NCBI RefSeq assembly: GCF_030413595.1
Contig: NZ_CP129238.1
Coordinates: forward strand, 3,410,001-3,474,000
DNA from: Planococcus liqunii
Lineage (GTDB): Bacteria; Bacillota; Bacilli; Bacillales_A; Planococcaceae
Reading direction: 5' to 3'
DNA: 64,000 nucleotides
Shown: piece after piece, positions 63,003 through 64,000 of the stretch
How the letters are laid out: each line of letters begins with the position of its first letter
Position numbering within the stretch: position 1 is the first letter of the stretch
The notes under the pieces: generated by a model
Told to the model about the DNA's origin: nothing
What the model saw: the letters and a program-made list of their open reading frames with translations, nothing else
Databases searched by the model: none
Program-made: the position numbers and the translations under genes

Positions 63003-63042
63003 AAAAAAGCTATTGCTCTTTCGTAAAGGAGCGATAGCTTTT
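63003..63042 (-). terminator. Terminator of the YtxH-like gene
   Basis: Minus-strand AAAAGCTATCGCTC/GAGCAATAGCTTTT stem followed by TTG. Confidence 0.82.
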
Positions 63043-63065
63043 CCATGTTTTTATTTTAACCTTTT

Positions 63066-63695
63066 TTATTTATCAAATGTTGAATTTTTAGAAGATTTCG
63101 AGTCACTGGAATCTTTTTCGGCTAAATCTTTCTTCAGCGATTCTGTATATTCCGTGCTGCCGCCGTAAATGCCGCCTGACGGAGTAGAATCAATCGCAGA
63201 ACTGCCGCTTGTAGCGCCAGTTGAACCAGCACCCGTCGTTGTAGATCCAGAAGTTGTAGATCCTACAGAACCTGCTGAACCGCCAGCTGTTCCTGATGTA
63301 CCGCTGCCGGAAAGATCAGAGCTCGATAATCCTGAAGTGCCTGTAGTTGATGTGGAAGAAGTCTTGTCTGAAGAATCGCCCACTTCATCTTGAAGCGTCT
63401 TATTGGCTTTATCCAACATATCCTTCTCTTTATCCATCATCTTCTGCTGGCCCTCAATTGCACTTTTAACTGACTCTACAGCTTTGTTGACGCTTGGCTT
63501 CACTTTATCTACCATACCGCCTGATTGCTCGTTAAAACGCTCCAATCCTTTTTTCACGTTTTCTTTAAGGTTTCCGGCTTGAGTGGTAGTAGTTCCATCC
63601 GACTCCACTTTTTTCTGAGTCATTGCCGCGCCGATTACCGCACCTACCCCCAATAGCACCAATTTGCTGAATACACCGCCTGAACGTCTGGCCAT
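63066..63695 (-). CDS. YtxH-like protein with a low-complexity Ser/Thr/Gly tail
   Basis: A 209-residue protein. A hydrophobic segment (about 9-26, FSKLVLLGVGAVIGAAM) starts the YtxH-type region, followed by an amphipathic helical stretch (40-100) rich in Lys/Glu. Residues 108-180 are almost only Ser, Thr and Gly, unusual for the family. Probably membrane-anchored; YtxH proteins are general-stress linked in Bacillus. AAGGAGTGGATAACT precedes the ATG. Confidence 0.8.
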   Translation of the reverse strand: MARRSGGVFSKLVLLGVGAVIGAAMTQKKVESDGTTTTQAGNLKENVKKGLERFNEQSGGMVDKVKPSVNKAVESVKSAIEGQQKMMDKEKDMLDKANKTLQDEVGDSSDKTSSTSTTGTSGLSSSDLSGSGTSGTAGGSAGSVGSTTSGSTTTGAGSTGATSGSSAIDSTPSGGIYGGSTEYTESLKKDLAEKDSSDSKSSKNSTFDK

Positions 63696-63780
63696 AGTTA
63701 TCCACTCCTTTTAATTTTAAAAATATACTGTCTTCTTAGTATTTACTACTTTAGACAGTTTTAAACCTTTCAAGAAAAAT

Positions 63781-63812
63781 AAAAGACACCTTTTGTCATA
63801 GAAGGTGTCTTT
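63781..63812 (-). terminator. Terminator of the HD-GYP gene
   Basis: AAAGACACCTT/AAGGTGTCTTT stem after the stop codon at 63828, with TTTTATTTTTC beyond on the minus strand. Confidence 0.82.
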
Positions 63813-63827
63813 ACAGTCCGAGTCAGT

Positions 63828-64000
63828 TTATGTGATTTTGCCTTCTTCGATCATTACCTGTTCAAATGCCTCTACAACTTCGGGATCGTACTGGATGCCA
63901 GCGAGCCGTTTAATTTCATCTACCGCGTACTGCGCCGTAAAAGCTTTGCGGTAAGCCCGGTCTTCCGTCATGGCATCGAACGTATCGCAGACACCGATAA
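63828..64000 (-). CDS. HD-GYP domain phosphodiesterase (C-terminal end only)
   Basis: Only the last 57 codons are in the window. They read GVCDTFDAMTEDRAYRKAF, then EIKRLAGIQYDPEVVEAF and a short tail, the standard C-terminal end of HD-GYP domains, which hydrolyse cyclic di-GMP or related dinucleotides. The HD and GYP motifs lie beyond the window, so activity and any N-terminal sensor are unknown. Confidence 0.85.
   Translation of the reverse strand, partial: IGVCDTFDAMTEDRAYRKAFTAQYAVDEIKRLAGIQYDPEVVEAFEQVMIEEGKIT

Overview
The window looks like chromosomal DNA from a pigmented, moderately low-GC Gram-positive of the family Planococcaceae, most likely Planococcus or a close relative. The reasons are strong AGGAGG-type ribosome binding sites, Bacillus-type gene families (LtaS-like enzyme, YtxH, WalR-type target, FMN-riboswitch rib operon) and, most specifically, a seven-gene C30 carotenoid cluster of the type described for Planococcus maritimus. 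I see no rRNA or tRNA gene, phage, insertion sequence or CRISPR array. Gene content is mostly housekeeping and accessory metabolism. The most unusual material lies between the genes.

Layout. 1-5.4 kb: the end of a response regulator, a composite repeat, a DUF697 GTPase, an LTA-synthase-like enzyme, a histidine phosphatase and a DUF421 membrane protein, all on the minus strand. 5.5-8.6 kb: riboflavin operon ribE-ribBA-ribH without ribD, behind an FMN riboswitch whose variable arm carries two tandem 122-bp repeat units. 8.7-12 kb: CHY zinc finger, GNAT, Nudix, phosphoesterase, a predicted HEPN-CBS protein and a VOC protein. 12.1-15.6 kb: a GntR-controlled ABC transporter operon with overlapping genes. 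15.6-24 kb: MgtC, MsrA, Pcm, CtaG/DUF2243, tandem DUF2294, a cysteine-less HMA protein, TopB and a TrkA-C membrane protein. 24-37 kb: secreted M28 peptidase, OsmC, PfkB kinase, divergent mtnU/mtnE, a large secreted phosphoesterase, signal peptidase I, a formamidase-family protein, and GNAT and SEC-C genes. 37.1-37.3 kb: a cluster of DnaA boxes. 37.3-45 kb: thioesterase, AAC(3)-family protein, a Fic toxin-antitoxin pair, a second composite repeat, DUF779 with aldehyde dehydrogenase, RluF and small proteins. 45-48.2 kb: an RpiR-type regulator with a polar amino-acid ABC importer. 48.7-56.6 kb: the carotenoid cluster as two converging operons. 57-64 kb: a LysM-3D cell-wall protein behind a WalR-type box, DbpA, a peptide-ligase-type operon (ATP-grasp, then alpha-E fused to transglutaminase), a YtxH protein and the end of an HD-GYP protein.

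How the genes work together. The carotenoid operons supply synthase (crtM), three CrtI-type desaturase/oxygenase enzymes, a CruF-type hydratase candidate, a glycosyltransferase and an acyltransferase, enough for a hydroxylated, glycosylated and acylated C30 pigment. The ATP-grasp/alpha-E/transglutaminase operon belongs to a conserved but functionally unresolved set predicted to make or attach peptides. The two composite repeats at 0.7-1.15 kb and 39.7-40.25 kb share one architecture: each sits between two copies of a terminator hairpin, and only the copy distal to the upstream gene keeps the U-tract. This suggests the elements arose at, and split, rho-independent terminators.
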